Source: Bacteroidales bacterium (GTDB lineage: Bacteria; Bacteroidota; Bacteroidia; Bacteroidales; JAIPAP01). From it: a stretch of 35,900 nt of DNA. Where the stretch lies: assembly GCA_021740045.1 (NCBI GenBank), contig JAIPAP010000037.1, positions 1 through 35,900 of the forward strand, written 5' to 3'. The first letter of the stretch is position 1; the number at the start of each line of letters is the position of its first letter. The notes below the pieces were generated by a model. The model did no database searches. It was not told where the DNA came from and worked only from the letters and a program-made list of their open reading frames with translations. Shown piece after piece: positions 8,094 through 15,368 of this stretch. A program made the translations under genes and the position numbers.

Positions 8094-9236
8094 ATGTTTA
8101 TTGAAGTAGCGCCAAAAACTACTAAGTTTATTCATTCAACGCCTTTGCTTCAGCAAACAGCTTTTTGGGCACGGGTAAAGCAAAATCACGGATTAAGCAC
8201 CCGGGCTTTTGATATAAAGGTAAAATCGTCGGAAGTGAAGGAGCATCCTGATCCAAGCGGTTCACAATGTTGTGAGCAAAAAGAAACCGATGACTTATTG
8301 GTTATCATCCGGCCTGTTTCTGCTGATCTGCAGCTTGCCTATGTTCCTTACGGCCCTACCATGAAACCCGATGAAGATAAACGTGGCCCCTACCTGGAGG
8401 AGCTTTCCGAATCATTACGACCTTACCTACCTGGCAATTGCATTCTGATCCGCTACGACCTGGCCTGGCGCTCACCCTGGATAGATGACCACAACCGCTA
8501 TGACGACCGGGGCAACTGGCTGGGCAACCCCAATCCCCGCACCCGGGAATTCCGCATGAATTTCGATACCCAAGAATGGAATCTGCGAAAAGCGCCTTCG
8601 GATGTGCTCCCTTCACATACCGTTTTTCTTGACCTGAAGGGAAATGAAGAATCCATGCTAAAACAAATGAAAGCCAAAACAAGATATAATATCCGGCTTG
8701 CTTATCGCAGAGGCGTTCAGGTACATGAAGTTACCGGCGAAAGCCTGCCGGTGTGGTATGATCTATACAGGCAAACCACTCAGCGCAACGGTATCATATC
8801 TGATAACCTGGATTATTTTCGTGCTGTGCTGAAAACCAAGGCTGAAGAGACTTTGTCGCCGGCCAAGGTTCACCTCCTGCTTGCCGAAGCCGAGGGTGAT
8901 GCCCTGGCAGGCATGTTTTTGGCAACCGCAGGTGGTAGAGCCACTTATCTTTATGGGGCTTCATCCAACACAAAAAGAAATAAAATGGCTACCTACGCTT
9001 TGCAATGGGAGGCCATAAAACGCGCCCGGCAAGACGGCTGCACCGAATACGACATATTTGGCGTAGCCCAAACCCCCGATCCTTCTCATCCCATGTACGG
9101 GCTCTATCGCTTCAAGACCGGCTTTGGCGGAGCGCTTTTTCACCGGCAGGGCTGCTGGGATTATCCACTGAATGAAGAAGCCTATGAAATTTACCGCGCC
9201 ATGGAGCAGCAGGGGCAGGGGTATCATATTAATTAG
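8094..9236 (+). CDS. FemAB-family peptidoglycan-bridge aminoacyltransferase-like protein
   Basis: A 380-residue protein of the FemABX/GNAT-like superfamily. Recognisable parts are the N-terminal TAFWARVKQNHGL segment, the hinge LRPYLPGNCILIRYDLAW, the signature KQMKAKTRYNIRLAYRRGVQV (about residues 190-210), and the C-terminal GNAT-like block AGMFLATAGGRATYLYGAS followed by YDIFGVAQTPDPSHPMYGLYRFKTGFGG. The last is the region that in Fem proteins binds the acceptor. In Gram-positive bacteria these enzymes add amino acids from aminoacyl-tRNA to lipid II; Bacteroidota normally have directly cross-linked peptidoglycan, so the role here is uncertain. A poorly conserved loop at about residues 44-68 has two adjacent Cys. 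No signal peptide. Stand-alone gene followed by the repeat island. Confidence 0.82.
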   Translation: MFIEVAPKTTKFIHSTPLLQQTAFWARVKQNHGLSTRAFDIKVKSSEVKEHPDPSGSQCCEQKETDDLLVIIRPVSADLQLAYVPYGPTMKPDEDKRGPYLEELSESLRPYLPGNCILIRYDLAWRSPWIDDHNRYDDRGNWLGNPNPRTREFRMNFDTQEWNLRKAPSDVLPSHTVFLDLKGNEESMLKQMKAKTRYNIRLAYRRGVQVHEVTGESLPVWYDLYRQTTQRNGIISDNLDYFRAVLKTKAEETLSPAKVHLLLAEAEGDALAGMFLATAGGRATYLYGASSNTKRNKMATYALQWEAIKRARQDGCTEYDIFGVAQTPDPSHPMYGLYRFKTGFGGALFHRQGCWDYPLNEEAYEIYRAMEQQGQGYHIN

Positions 9237-9287
9237 ATTGGATGAGATTGAAAAGCCTGCCGGGTTGCTTTAAGCAAGAACGATCGT

Positions 9288-9324
9288 TGGCGCACGTTTG
9301 GAGCGGATTGCAGAAGCAGAGAAG
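9288..9324. repeat. Short direct repeat, copy 1 (about 37 bp)
   Basis: This segment begins TGGCGCACGTTTGGAGCG and recurs at 9568-9603 with a few substitutions and one single-base indel. In copy 1 it runs directly into the larger ~155-bp repeat; in copy 2 it stands alone, as if a truncated copy of the same composite element. Confidence 0.6.
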
Positions 9325-9478
9325 GGTTTCAAATCCCTGAGCCTGCGCCTATAGGCCGGGTGAAGGGTTGGAAACCTTAAGCCCCGCTAAGTGTCGAGCT
9401 GGCGTGGGTTTGTAATCCACGCCATAAACCCGTGAGCAGATTACAAATCCGCTCAAGCAGGTAGCGGCTATCCAACGC
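9324..9478. repeat. ~155-bp hairpin-rich direct repeat, copy A
   Basis: Copy A matches copy B (10268-10422) at constant offset 944 with no gaps and about 14 mismatches by hand count (~91% identity). It contains serial small palindromes: AGGG/CCCT arms around 9323-9338, GGCGTGG/CCACGCC arms at 9401-9423 (extendable to about 10 bp with a wobble), and an ATT/AAT-centred hairpin around 9436-9452. This layout resembles REP/BIME-type intergenic repeats. It lies upstream of the DUF433/DUF5615 pair. Confidence 0.8.
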
Positions 9479-9567
9479 AAATAAATGCTAATACCTGTTA
9501 GCGAAAATTCGAGGGTAATTCGCGTTGATTAGCGGACTACACCGGAGCTTACCACTAAATGGTTAGC

Positions 9568-9603
9568 TGGCGCGCGTTTGAAGCGAATTGCAGCATAGAG
9601 AAG
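9568..9603. repeat. Short direct repeat, copy 2
   Basis: This is the second copy of the 9288-9324 motif, beginning TGGCGCGCGTTTGAAGCG. It is not followed by the large repeat, so the composite element appears broken here. Confidence 0.55.
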
Positions 9604-9763
9604 TAATTGCGCCGACCTATCGTTTTGCAGGAACTTAACGCGTGCCGAAACAATTCCCTCGTCTTAATGTGTAGTGGATTGATTTCTCGTTATGCAATAA
9701 ATTATGACATCTGCTTTTATCTAAAATGGAAATGTATTAAATTCGTTGGTTAAATAAAGTAAA

Positions 9764-10003
9764 ATGGAAAAAGCAATTAACAGAATAACGGCAGACCCTG
9801 CCATTTGCAATGGAAGACCCGTCATTAGAGGAATGCGGATAAGCGTTTCAAGCATACTGGAATATCTTGCGGCCGGTGAAACCACGGATAATATTTTACA
9901 AGCTTACCCATCATTGGAAAAGGAAGATATACAGGCATGTCTTGACTTTGCTAAAAGCATAACCGATAAAAGCATCCTGAATTATGACCTCCAATCCAAA
10001 TAA
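9764..10003 (+). CDS. DUF433 (VapB45-like) antitoxin
   Basis: A 79-residue protein matching the small DUF433 family: ITADPAICNGRPVIRGMRI at the N-terminus (residues 8-26), then an SVSSILEYLAAGETTDNILQ helix-turn-helix-like section and a LEKEDIQACLDFA helix. DUF433 proteins are commonly paired with DUF5615 PIN-like proteins and are regarded as antitoxins that bind DNA. The stop overlaps the next gene by 20 bases, as expected for a toxin-antitoxin operon. The gene looks intact, unlike its partner. It lies between the two large repeats. Confidence 0.85.
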   Translation: MEKAINRITADPAICNGRPVIRGMRISVSSILEYLAAGETTDNILQAYPSLEKEDIQACLDFAKSITDKSILNYDLQSK

Positions 10004-10172
10004 TTACCGATTCCTGGTTGATGTGAATCTGCCAAAGTACTTTAGTTATTTTAACAAGGATAATTTCATGCACATTGTTGATCTTGATCCGCGAATGTCT
10101 GATAAGGAAATTTGGGAATATGCCATTAAAAATAGTGGTGCGCATTTGGTGTTGCCACGAATGCACGAATAA
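9984..10172 (+). pseudogene. Truncated DUF5615 PIN-like toxin
   Basis: This 62-codon frame starts like a DUF5615 toxin: FLVDVNLPKYFSYF (first acidic residue of the PIN-like site) and DPRMSDKEIWEYAIKNSG (second acidic region). Family members are usually about 110-120 residues and continue with a D-x-DF block carrying further catalytic acids. Here similarity stops after about codon 51 (base ~10137), and the remaining codons and the stop come from a hairpin-forming sequence at 10163-10188. No remainder of the family was found downstream in any frame. The protein would lack part of the active site, so it is probably inactive, although a short form that still binds the antitoxin is possible. Confidence 0.72.
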
Positions 10173-10188
10173 AAATGAATATTTGTGC
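10163..10188. repeat. Hairpin sequence terminating the truncated toxin frame
   Basis: GCACGAATA and TATTTGTGC form a 9-bp stem (one G-T pair) around an 8-base loop. The toxin frame's TAA stop lies inside the left arm and loop. The sequence is unlike DUF5615 coding sequence and begins the repeat-rich tract that leads into copy B. Confidence 0.6.
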
Positions 10189-10267
10189 TTGTTGAAGCGG
10201 AGAAGGGTTTCCAACCCCTTCGGGGATTTGAAATCTATGCGTTGCAATAATGGGTTTATGAGGAGCG

Positions 10268-10422
10268 AGGTTTAAAATCCCTGAACCTACTCCTTTGAGC
10301 CGGGTGAAGGGTTGGAAACCTTAAGCCCCGCTAAGTGTCGAGCTGGCGTGGATTTGTATTCCATGCCATAAACCCGTGAGCGGATTACAAATCCGCGCAA
10401 GCAGGTAGCAGCTATCCAACGC
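10268..10422. repeat. ~155-bp hairpin-rich direct repeat, copy B
   Basis: Second copy of the repeat at 9324-9478, same orientation. The last hairpin is perfect here (GCGGATT ACA AATCCGC, 10380-10396). In the GGCGTGG hairpin one G-T pair of copy A is an A-T pair in copy B, so pairing is kept at that position although another position loses it. It ends 30 bases before the gpmI stop codon and could also help end gpmI transcription. Confidence 0.8.
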
Positions 10423-10452
10423 CTTAACAATAACTTTTAAAGCAAGTCATGC

Positions 10453-11982
10453 TTAATCCACCAGCACCTCGCCGGTCATCTCTTTGGGGATGTCGATTTG
10501 CATCACCTTGAGCAAGGTCGGTGAAACATCGGCCAGCTTGCCGGGTTTGATGGCTTTGTAATCCTTATCCAGCAGGAACAAGGGAACCGGGTTGGTGGAA
10601 TGGGCCGTATTGGGCGATCCGTCTTCATTTACGGCATTGTCGGCATTGCCGTGATCGGCGGTGATGAGGATGGAATAGTCCTGCTCCAGGGCCGCTTCGG
10701 TGACTTCCTTCACGCACTGGTCGACGGTTTCAACGGCTTCCACAATGGCTTCGTAAACACCAGTATGGCCAACCATATCGGGGTTGGCAAAATTCAGCAC
10801 AATGAAATCGTAGTGATTCCGCTTGATCTCCTTTACCACAGCATCCTTTACTGCAAAAGCGCTCATGGAAGGCTTATGGTCGTACGTGGGCACTTCCTGT
10901 GGCGAATCAATCAGGATGCGGTCTTCGCCCTCGAATTTCTTTTCCTCGCCACCGTTAAAGAAAAAGGTAACGTGGGCATATTTTTCGGTCTCGGCTATGC
11001 GCAACTGCGTTTTACCGAGGCTGGCCAGGTATTCGCCCATGGTATTGGGGATTTCCTGTTTGTCGAATATTATATTGATGTCCTTGAAGGATTCATCATA
11101 GCGGGTCATGGTGTAATATTCCAGGGGCACGGTTTGCATGCCGTGGCCGGGCATATCTTCCTGGGTAAGCACACGGGTGATCTGCCGCAAACGGTCGGTA
11201 CGGAAATTGAAGCAGATGAACACATCGCCTTCCTGCACGGTTGTTTTGGGGTTTCCGTTATCATCCACCATCACTTTGGGCTCAATAAATTCATCGGTTA
11301 CGCCTTTCTCATATGAATCGGCGATGGCTGTTAAAGGGTCGGTGTATTGCTCGCCCTCGCCTTTCAGCAACAGGTCATAACCACGCTTTATCCGGTCCCA
11401 GCGTTTGTCGCGATCCATGGTGTAGTAACGTCCGCAAATGGAAGCAATCTCACCGGAGGTATTTTTAATGAAGTCGTTCAATTCTTTCACATAGCCATGC
11501 CCGCTCTTGGGGTCGGTATCACGACCGTCGGTCAATACGTGTACAAAAACCTTTTCCAGATCGCGTTCCGAGGCCATTTCCACCAACTTCATCAGGTGTT
11601 TTGTGGAAGCGTGTACACCGCCATCGGAAACCAGGCCGAGAAAATGCACCTGCTTATTATTATCTTTGGCATATTGAAAAGCCTCATTCAGCTTTTCGTT
11701 ATCTTCAATAGTATTTTCCTTTACAGCCTTGTTAATACGCACTAAGTCTTGATAAACAACACGTCCGGCACCCAGATTCAGGTGGCCTACTTCGGAGTTG
11801 CCCATCTGTCCCTCGGGCAAACCAACATATTCACCGGATGTACGCAAATAGGCACGGGCCACATCTTTATTTTCATACAAGCTGTCAACATAGGGGGTGT
11901 TGGCATTGGCAATCACGTCGGAGCGCGTCTTGTTACCTTCTCCCCAGCCATCCATAATAATTAAAATCGACTTCTTACTCAT
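10453..11982 (-). CDS. gpmI: 2,3-bisphosphoglycerate-independent phosphoglycerate mutase
   Basis: A 509-residue cofactor-independent phosphoglycerate mutase that interconverts 3- and 2-phosphoglycerate in glycolysis and gluconeogenesis. Visible are the N-terminal metal site LIIMDGWGEG, the catalytic Ser63 in QMGNSEVGHLNLGAG, LTDGRDTDPKSG, FNFRTDRLRQI, and the C-terminal manganese ligands in NFANPDMVGHTG, ITADHGNADN and AHSTNPVP. Length is typical (505-515). An upstream in-frame GTG at 11994 would add four residues, but the ATG at 11982 has AAGGA a few bases ahead and begins with the family-like MSKKSILIIMDG, so I chose it. Single leftward gene. Confidence 0.95.
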   Translation of the reverse strand: MSKKSILIIMDGWGEGNKTRSDVIANANTPYVDSLYENKDVARAYLRTSGEYVGLPEGQMGNSEVGHLNLGAGRVVYQDLVRINKAVKENTIEDNEKLNEAFQYAKDNNKQVHFLGLVSDGGVHASTKHLMKLVEMASERDLEKVFVHVLTDGRDTDPKSGHGYVKELNDFIKNTSGEIASICGRYYTMDRDKRWDRIKRGYDLLLKGEGEQYTDPLTAIADSYEKGVTDEFIEPKVMVDDNGNPKTTVQEGDVFICFNFRTDRLRQITRVLTQEDMPGHGMQTVPLEYYTMTRYDESFKDINIIFDKQEIPNTMGEYLASLGKTQLRIAETEKYAHVTFFFNGGEEKKFEGEDRILIDSPQEVPTYDHKPSMSAFAVKDAVVKEIKRNHYDFIVLNFANPDMVGHTGVYEAIVEAVETVDQCVKEVTEAALEQDYSILITADHGNADNAVNEDGSPNTAHSTNPVPLFLLDKDYKAIKPGKLADVSPTLLKVMQIDIPKEMTGEVLVD

Positions 11983-12024
11983 CGTTTCCTTCACTTTTTA
12001 TTCAACGTCAATCTATAATTACTC

Positions 12025-12047
12025 CAAAAAACGGCGATTATTGCCGC
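12025..12047 (-). terminator. Intrinsic terminator after the permease/cyclase-remnant region
   Basis: On the minus strand CGGC-AATAATC-GCCG, extendable by a G-U pair, is followed by six T. It lies between the cyclase remnant and gpmI and would separate the two leftward units. The stem is short, so strength is uncertain. Confidence 0.5.
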
Positions 12048-12103
12048 AGTCGTATTAATTTATGGTTAAACGCTATGATGCAAGGCGATGTTTAAATGGA
12101 AGT

Positions 12104-12286
12104 CTATTTTACGGTGTAAACCATGATAGCTTCCTTTTTTCCAGCCAGTGTAGTTTTTGAAAGCGGTTCAATGGTAAATTGATGATCAAGTCCGTACCGT
12201 GTTTTTTCCGAAATGATGATATCCGTGCTGTATGATTTGGTCAGCTGTTCCAGTCTGCTGGCTGTGTTGACCGTATCGCCCACCAT
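12104..12286 (-). pseudogene. Remnant of a class III adenylate/guanylate cyclase gene (C-terminal end only)
   Basis: About 60 codons match the last part of a class III cyclase catalytic domain: MVGDTVNTASRLEQLTKSY contains the conserved Asn and Arg that stabilise the transition state (VNxAxRLE), and the end resembles the usual closing strand in which the domain finishes (LAGKKEAIMVYTVK). Upstream, the two metal-binding Asp motifs and the rest of the domain are missing; the preceding codons (to 12349 or 12412) run into the permease gene and show no cyclase similarity. It is therefore a 3' fragment left after deletion, not a complete cyclase. A short peptide could still be made from ATG 12286 or 12349, but no function is expected. 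Confidence 0.72.
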
Positions 12287-12365
12287 AGGAATAACGATAA
12301 AGTAGATAACCAAATGGCGTATTTTTAGTGGCTTAAAAGTTTCAGACATAAGATTAGCTTTTAGT

Positions 12366-13625
12366 TTAGAACGAATACCGCATGGCTTCCACCGGATCGA
12401 GTTTGGATGCATTATATGCCGGTACGATACCTGATATTAATCCTATAATAATGGAAACCGCCACTCCCAAGATGATGTTTCCTTCGGTTAATATCAATTC
12501 AAAGCCGGTGGCTGAAGAAATAAGCTGGGCACCGGTGAAAACAATGATCAATCCTACAATTCCACCGAAAAGTGAAAGGAATACGGCTTCGAATAAAAAC
12601 TGCATCATAATAAAATATTTTTTGGCTCCAAGCGATTTTTGGATGCCGATCTGGCTGGTACGCTCCTTTACCGATACAAACATGATATTGGCAATGCCGA
12701 AACCTCCCACCAGCAATGAAAAACCTCCTATGATCCATCCCACCATCGACACTACACTGAACAGGCTATCGAAGCCTTTGGAGATGATACTGGTTTCGTT
12801 AATGGCGAAATCATCGTCGGCTCCCGGTTTCAACCTTCTGATTGATCGCATAATGCCTCGCATTTCATCTTCCATGCGCCGGTTGGAAATGTTTTCACGC
12901 GCTTTAACAACAATGGCGGCACCATTAACACCTGAGTTGATGTTGAGAAAGTTGCGGGCAAAAACAACCGGTATGATCATGGAATCATCAAATGAATTAC
13001 CGAAGTTTTCATTCCCCTGCTCCTTAATCACCCCAATTACATTTACTTTATGCCCGAATACTTTGATGTCTTTTCCGGTGGGATCGGTTTTCTCAAACAG
13101 GTTTACAGCAATGTCATGCCCTATGATGGCAACATTCCGGCCGGTTGCCGATTCGGAATGTGAAAAATAACGGCCTTTGGCCATCTCAAAATAAAACACC
13201 TCGTCGAAGTGATGCGAAACAGCCTGTACATCCACACTTTCAATGGTTTTATCGCGGTATTTGGCATTTCTATTCACCGAAGCCATAAATGCTGCCACAT
13301 CAGCTGTGTTACTCCGCCTTTGAATTTCTTCCATTTCGGCATAAGTCGGCTCGGGACGATTCATGTATTTCCACCAGGGATAATCGGGTTCGTTCATAGC
13401 CCAAGGCCACTTTTGAATGAAAAGCACATTGCTGCCCAACTGCGCGATACTCGAGCGGATCTTAAGTTCCAGGGAGTCGAAAACCGTGAATACTGAAATT
13501 ATTGAAAATATTCCAATGGTGATGCCCAGAAGCGACAATATGGTACGGGTCTTATTGACCATTATTGCGCTGAGGGCAAACAGGAAACTCTCCTTTAACA
13601 GTTTGGCAAACAAAATTATTTTCAT
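12366..13625 (-). CDS. FtsX/MacB-type ABC transporter permease
   Basis: A 419-residue permease with the MacB topology: an N-terminal helix in NKTRTILSLLGITIGIFSIISV (about residues 24-45), a large periplasmic MacB_PCD domain (about 50-280) with the VQAVSHHFDEVFYFEMAKGRYFS and VAIIGHDIAVNLF segments, then three helices of the FtsX domain with GGFGIANIMFVSVKERTSQIGIQKSLGA and the end DPVEAMRY. These proteins work with a MacB-like ATPase in export or lipoprotein-linked mechanotransmission. No ATPase gene is adjacent, so it must use a partner encoded elsewhere or have lost it. It ends just before the cyclase remnant. Confidence 0.9.
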   Translation of the reverse strand: MKIILFAKLLKESFLFALSAIMVNKTRTILSLLGITIGIFSIISVFTVFDSLELKIRSSIAQLGSNVLFIQKWPWAMNEPDYPWWKYMNRPEPTYAEMEEIQRRSNTADVAAFMASVNRNAKYRDKTIESVDVQAVSHHFDEVFYFEMAKGRYFSHSESATGRNVAIIGHDIAVNLFEKTDPTGKDIKVFGHKVNVIGVIKEQGNENFGNSFDDSMIIPVVFARNFLNINSGVNGAAIVVKARENISNRRMEDEMRGIMRSIRRLKPGADDDFAINETSIISKGFDSLFSVVSMVGWIIGGFSLLVGGFGIANIMFVSVKERTSQIGIQKSLGAKKYFIMMQFLFEAVFLSLFGGIVGLIIVFTGAQLISSATGFELILTEGNIILGVAVSIIIGLISGIVPAYNASKLDPVEAMRYSF

Positions 13626-13735
13626 ACAGCATGGGCATTACGCAAGAACAAAATTACGATTTATTCGGTATTTTTGATGTCAATAAATTCACGATTAATC
13701 TTACAAAATAATATTGGTGATTCGCCTAAATTTCA

Positions 13736-13743
13736 TAAAATTG
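13736..13743 (+). promoter_or_regulatory. Weak candidate promoter for purH
   Basis: TAAAATTG, one mismatch to TAnnTTTG, lies 54 bases before the purH ATG with a TTG about 19 bases upstream of it, a spacing in the range reported for Bacteroidota. It is the only candidate here with both elements, but each is degenerate. Confidence 0.28.
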
Positions 13744-13797
13744 CAGGCTTAATGACTTGAGGGCAAGCAGAGCATTGTGCAAATAAAAACATAGGAA

Positions 13798-15324
13798 ATG
13801 GAAAACAATAAGGAAATTAGGAGTGCATTAATTTCAGTCTATAACAAAGAATACCTCGAACGAGTAGTGAAACTGCTCAATGAGCTGGGTATAACCATAT
13901 ATTCTACAGGAGGCACCTTCAATCATATTAATCAACTGGGTATTGAAGCTACACCGGTTGAGTCGCTCACCTCCTACCCCTCCATTTTGGGGGGGCGGGT
14001 CAAAACACTTCATCCCAAAGTCTTTGGGGGCATTCTGGCACGCCGCTTCAACACCGAAGATGCAGGCGACATGAGCAAATATGAGATCCCCTCCATCGAC
14101 TTGGTAATCGTTGATCTATATCCGTTTGAAGACACGGTTAAAGCCGGGGTGTCGCACGATGAAATCATTGAGAATATCGACATTGGCGGCATTTCGCTCA
14201 TCCGGGCAGCAGCAAAAAATTACAATGATGTACTGGTAGTTCCCTCAGCCTATTATTTCGAGGAATTGATACAATTACTGGAGAGCAAACGAGGCGCCAC
14301 CGACCTGGCCGATCGAAAACGCTTTGCGGTATTGGCTTATGAGCTCACTTCCCACTACGATACCATGATCTTTGAATACATCAAGGCCGATGAACCGGTG
14401 CGCACCTTTAAGCAAAGCATTCCGCATCCGCGTGTGCTTCGCTATGGGGAAAATCCCCATCAGGAAGGAACCTATTATGGCAAGCTCGACGAGGTATTCG
14501 AACAAATACATGGAAAAGCTATTTCATATAATAACCTGGTTGATATCGATGCAGCCATTGGCCTGATCAGTGAATTTGAAGAACCCACTTTTGTAGTGAT
14601 GAAGCATACCAATGCTTGCGGTGTGGCATCACGGCCAAAACTGGTCGATGCCTGGAAAGATGCCCTGGCCGGTGACCCGGTTTCAGCTTTTGGCGGAGTG
14701 TTGATCTGCAACAGTACCGTGGACGAAGAAACCGCTAATGAAATCGACAAGATATTCTTTGAAGTGATCCTTGCTCCCGCTTATGAAGATGGGGCGCTGG
14801 AGAAGCTCAGGACCAAGAAAAACCGTATTATACTGGTATCAAAATCGTTCGATTTCGGTAAAAACCAGTTCAAGTCACTGTTAAACGGCGTTATTGAGCA
14901 AAGCAAGGATGAACATATGGAAAACCCGAATGATTGGACCAATACAACCACCGAAAAGCCGGATGAACAAGAAGCCGAAGACCTTGTTTTTGCCAATAAA
15001 ATTGTAAAACACTTTAAATCAAATGCTATTGCATTAGCCAAAAATAAACAATTGGTGGCAGGCGGCATTGGGCAAACCTCACGGGTTGACGCCCTCAAAC
15101 AAGCCATTACCAAGGCAAAAACCTTTGAGTTCGATCTCAAGGGCGCCGTAATGGCTTCCGATGCCTTTTTTCCTTTCTCCGATTCGGTGGAATTAGCCAA
15201 TAAAGAGGGCATTAATGCCGTTATTCAACCCGGAGGATCAAAACGGGATCAGGAATCTATCGATTACTGCAACGAACACAGTATGCGGATGGTATTCACC
15301 GGATTCAGGCACTTTAAACATTAA
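13798..15324 (+). CDS. purH: Bifunctional AICAR formyltransferase / IMP cyclohydrolase
   Basis: A 508-residue enzyme for the last two steps of IMP synthesis. The N-terminal MGS-like cyclohydrolase domain shows ALISVYNKEYLE, STGGTFNHI, the LGGRVKTLHPKVFGGILARR signature and NIDIGGISLIRAAAKN. The formyltransferase domain shows LRYGENPHQ, ISYNNLVDIDAA, VMKHTNACGVA (catalytic Lys-His), SDAFFPFSD and the end PGGSKRDQESIDYCNEH. It is normal in length for the family. mreB starts 44 bases downstream on the same strand with no terminator between them, so purH transcripts probably run into mreB. Confidence 0.97.
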   Translation: MENNKEIRSALISVYNKEYLERVVKLLNELGITIYSTGGTFNHINQLGIEATPVESLTSYPSILGGRVKTLHPKVFGGILARRFNTEDAGDMSKYEIPSIDLVIVDLYPFEDTVKAGVSHDEIIENIDIGGISLIRAAAKNYNDVLVVPSAYYFEELIQLLESKRGATDLADRKRFAVLAYELTSHYDTMIFEYIKADEPVRTFKQSIPHPRVLRYGENPHQEGTYYGKLDEVFEQIHGKAISYNNLVDIDAAIGLISEFEEPTFVVMKHTNACGVASRPKLVDAWKDALAGDPVSAFGGVLICNSTVDEETANEIDKIFFEVILAPAYEDGALEKLRTKKNRIILVSKSFDFGKNQFKSLLNGVIEQSKDEHMENPNDWTNTTTEKPDEQEAEDLVFANKIVKHFKSNAIALAKNKQLVAGGIGQTSRVDALKQAITKAKTFEFDLKGAVMASDAFFPFSDSVELANKEGINAVIQPGGSKRDQESIDYCNEHSMRMVFTGFRHFKH

Positions 15325-15368
15325 AATGGAACAAACAATAAATGATGATACTATTATAACAAAAGAAT

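Larger units (their letters stand above)
9237..9763. other. 527-base gene-free accessory region rich in hairpin repeats
   Basis: No plausible gene is present. The stretch holds a 37-base motif at 9288-9324 that recurs at 9568-9603, then the first copy of the ~155-bp hairpin repeat (9324-9478). The 9479-9567 part is unique in this window. The last ~100 bases become AT-rich and presumably carry the promoter of the DUF433 gene. No transposase, tRNA or attachment site was recognised. Confidence 0.7.

Noticed and set aside
10075-10275. 66-codon frame running from the toxin gene into the repeats, considered as a frameshifted toxin C-terminus
   Set aside because: Its translation shows no DUF5615 features and it is mostly repeat sequence, so it is not the missing part.
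9286-10422. CRISPR array
   Set aside because: Repeats are few, long, internally palindromic and unevenly spaced, and there are no cas genes.
9237-10452. Insertion sequence or integron cassette
   Set aside because: No transposase or integrase frame and no inverted ends around the unit; only direct repeats are present.
10600-11316. Long open frame (238 codons) opposite gpmI
   Set aside because: It is antisense to a clear full-length gpmI with all catalytic motifs; the product resembles no family.
12286-12412. Longer 5' extension of the cyclase remnant as a real small gene
   Set aside because: The extra codons overlap the permease 3' end and show no similarity to cyclases; only the last ~60 codons are recognisable.
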